Shown here one piece after another: positions 14,175 through 15,279 of a DNA stretch of 15,279 nt. Numbering within the stretch: the stretch's first letter is position 1; each line of letters opens with the position of its first letter. The stretch is from contig CAZVEO010000059.1 of assembly GCA_964626385.1 (NCBI GenBank), positions 1 to 15,279 of the forward strand. Direction: 5' to 3'. The notes beneath the pieces are model-generated. The model was not told where the DNA came from, searched no databases, and saw only the letters and a program-made list of their open reading frames with translations. The position numbers and the translations under genes are program-made. Origin of the DNA: Scybalousia_A sp964626385 (lineage in GTDB: Bacteria; Bacteroidota; Bacteroidia; Bacteroidales; P3).

Positions 14175-15130
14175 TGTTGGAATTTTTGCAAGAAAAGTTT
14201 AGACATAATCTTAACTTGTTTGATTATACTCTGCCCTCAAAAATAAATGCAGTGGATAAGGAGGCTTTTGCTTTGTGTAAAAATTTAAGCAGGGTAGAAG
14301 GTTTTGAAAATATAATAAAGTTCTCAGACTCCTCTTTTGAGCAAACTGCTTTGCAACAACTTATTTTTAATGAAAGTGTAGAAGGTATTCCGTACAATTG
14401 TTTTTCAAGTTGTAAAGATTTAAAAACCATTACTTTCCCTAATAAGTTGAAGTATATAGACGACTATGCTTTTTCTCATTGTGAAAGCTTGGAACAAGTT
14501 TTTATTCCTGATAGTGTGGAATATATTGGCAAGAGTGCTTTTGAATACTGTAAAAATCTAAAAAAAATTCATCTTCCACAAAAATTGCATTCCATAAAAG
14601 ATTCTTGTTTTTATGGTTGTGAAAAATTAACCTCCATTAATTTGCCACCCATTATAAAACAGATAGAAGATTATGCTTTTGTTGGTTGTGCTTGTTTAAA
14701 AGAGGTTATCTTGTCTGCAGAAATAGAAAAAATTGGAGTTGGTGCTTTTGCTTTTGCATGGGGGCTTGAGAAAATAAATATTCCATCCTCTATTGTAGAA
14801 ATTCAAAATCAAGCTTTTATGTGTTGCACGGGGCTAAAAAATGTTGTTCTATCTGAAGGACTACAGTGTATTGGTAACTATGTTTTTGAAGATGATTACA
14901 ATTTACAACAAATCATATTACCCTCTTCTCTAAAGAACGTAGGTAAGCGAATTTTTTGGGGATGTGAAAATTTGGAGAAAGTTATCTCTCTTGCAAATAT
15001 TCCTCCTGTATTAAAAACCCATATTTTTGATAACACCAATAAAAATTTAAAAATATTTGTACCAAAGAAGGCTCTAAAAAATTATTGTCTTGATAAAGAA
15101 TGGAATAACATTGGAATTTTTGAAATTTAA
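14174..15130 (+). CDS. BspA-type leucine-rich repeat protein without its own signal peptide
   Basis: The 318-residue protein is made almost wholly of LRR_5/BspA repeats of about 23 residues. The consensus is roughly I-P-x-S-V-x-x-I-G-x-x-A-F-x-x-C-x-x-L-x-x-I, seen in IDDYAFSHCESL, IGKSAFEYCKNL and IKDSCFYGCEKL, and more weakly in IGNYVFEDDYNL. It ends with a capping stretch (LKIFVPKKALKNY ... WNNIG) usual for this family in Bacteroidota. Most repeats keep a Cys before the last Leu. Family members are often surface proteins used in adhesion and protein binding. The start is the ATG at 14174, overlapping the lipoprotein stop (TAATG); an in-frame TGA at 14165-14167 bars an earlier start except the GTG at 14168. 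The N-terminus (MLEFLQEKFRH) is not a signal peptide, which is odd for this family. Either it is cytoplasmic and translationally coupled, or a frameshift has cut it from the lipoprotein signal upstream. Confidence 0.85.
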   Translation: MLEFLQEKFRHNLNLFDYTLPSKINAVDKEAFALCKNLSRVEGFENIIKFSDSSFEQTALQQLIFNESVEGIPYNCFSSCKDLKTITFPNKLKYIDDYAFSHCESLEQVFIPDSVEYIGKSAFEYCKNLKKIHLPQKLHSIKDSCFYGCEKLTSINLPPIIKQIEDYAFVGCACLKEVILSAEIEKIGVGAFAFAWGLEKINIPSSIVEIQNQAFMCCTGLKNVVLSEGLQCIGNYVFEDDYNLQQIILPSSLKNVGKRIFWGCENLEKVISLANIPPVLKTHIFDNTNKNLKIFVPKKALKNYCLDKEWNNIGIFEI

Positions 15131-15279
15131 TTTTTTATGAATTAGTTTTGCTTAATTTTTTTTGCAATAAAAGTCTTTTAAAATTTTTTCACTATATTAT
15201 TTTGTTAAATAGGATATTATATTATTTATTTAAGAATTTAATTCCATTAGAATAAAAAAAAATGTAACTACCTTATAAA
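15131..15279. other. AT-rich intergenic tail
   Basis: The last 149 bases are strongly AT-rich with several T and A runs. I see no gene start, RNA gene, clear hairpin or promoter pair here. Confidence 0.6.

Noticed and set aside
14160..14176. Programmed -1 frameshift joining the lipoprotein and LRR frames
   Set aside because: No slippery heptamer is visible in the shared open stretch; stop-start coupling or a plain indel explains the layout more simply.

Overview
The window reads as a stretch of an AT-rich Bacteroidota chromosome, most likely Bacteroidales-like. Four independent signs agree. One secreted protein ends in a type IX secretion (T9SS) sorting domain. There are BspA-type leucine-rich repeats behind a small lipoprotein. 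Several genes have promoters of the Bacteroidota type (TTTG, about 19 bases, TAnnTTTG). Almost all starts lack a Shine-Dalgarno (SD) sequence. No species can be named from the sequence alone.

Layout: (1) 1-419 (+), the 3' end of a TaqI/Eco57I-type DNA methyltransferase or type IIG restriction-modification gene. (2) 420-569, a convergent intergenic region with a clear sufB terminator framed by inverted arrays of a 10-base unit. (3) 3441-570 (-), an HtrA/Do protease followed by SufB. (4) 3611-5350 (+), a secreted GH29 alpha-L-fucosidase with a PA14-like insert. (5) 5714-6307 (+), an ECF sigma factor with its own promoter and terminator. (6) 6494-8647 (+), a coiled-coil zinc-ribbon protein and dihydroorotase, 3 bases apart. 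(7) 8813-11149 (+), two exported proteins of unknown function behind a textbook Bacteroidota promoter, the second a T9SS cargo. (8) 13803-11235 (-), thrS and infC; infC has no ATG/GTG/TTG start and is best read from AUA. (9) 14013-15130 (+), a 53-residue lipoprotein whose stop codon overlaps the start of a leucine-rich-repeat protein.

Most of the window is housekeeping: Fe-S assembly, envelope proteolysis, pyrimidine synthesis, translation and transcription control. The accessory genes are the modification gene, the fucosidase, the T9SS pair and the lipoprotein/LRR pair. Two usually conserved clusters are cut short here: sufB is not followed by sufC/sufD, and thrS-infC is not followed by rpmI-rplT. 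Each ends instead in a terminator facing an accessory gene.

I see no clear new multi-gene system. The best leads are the AUA-started infC with one of only two strong SD sequences in the window, the T9SS pair, and the overlapping lipoprotein/LRR pair, which could be one split surface protein.
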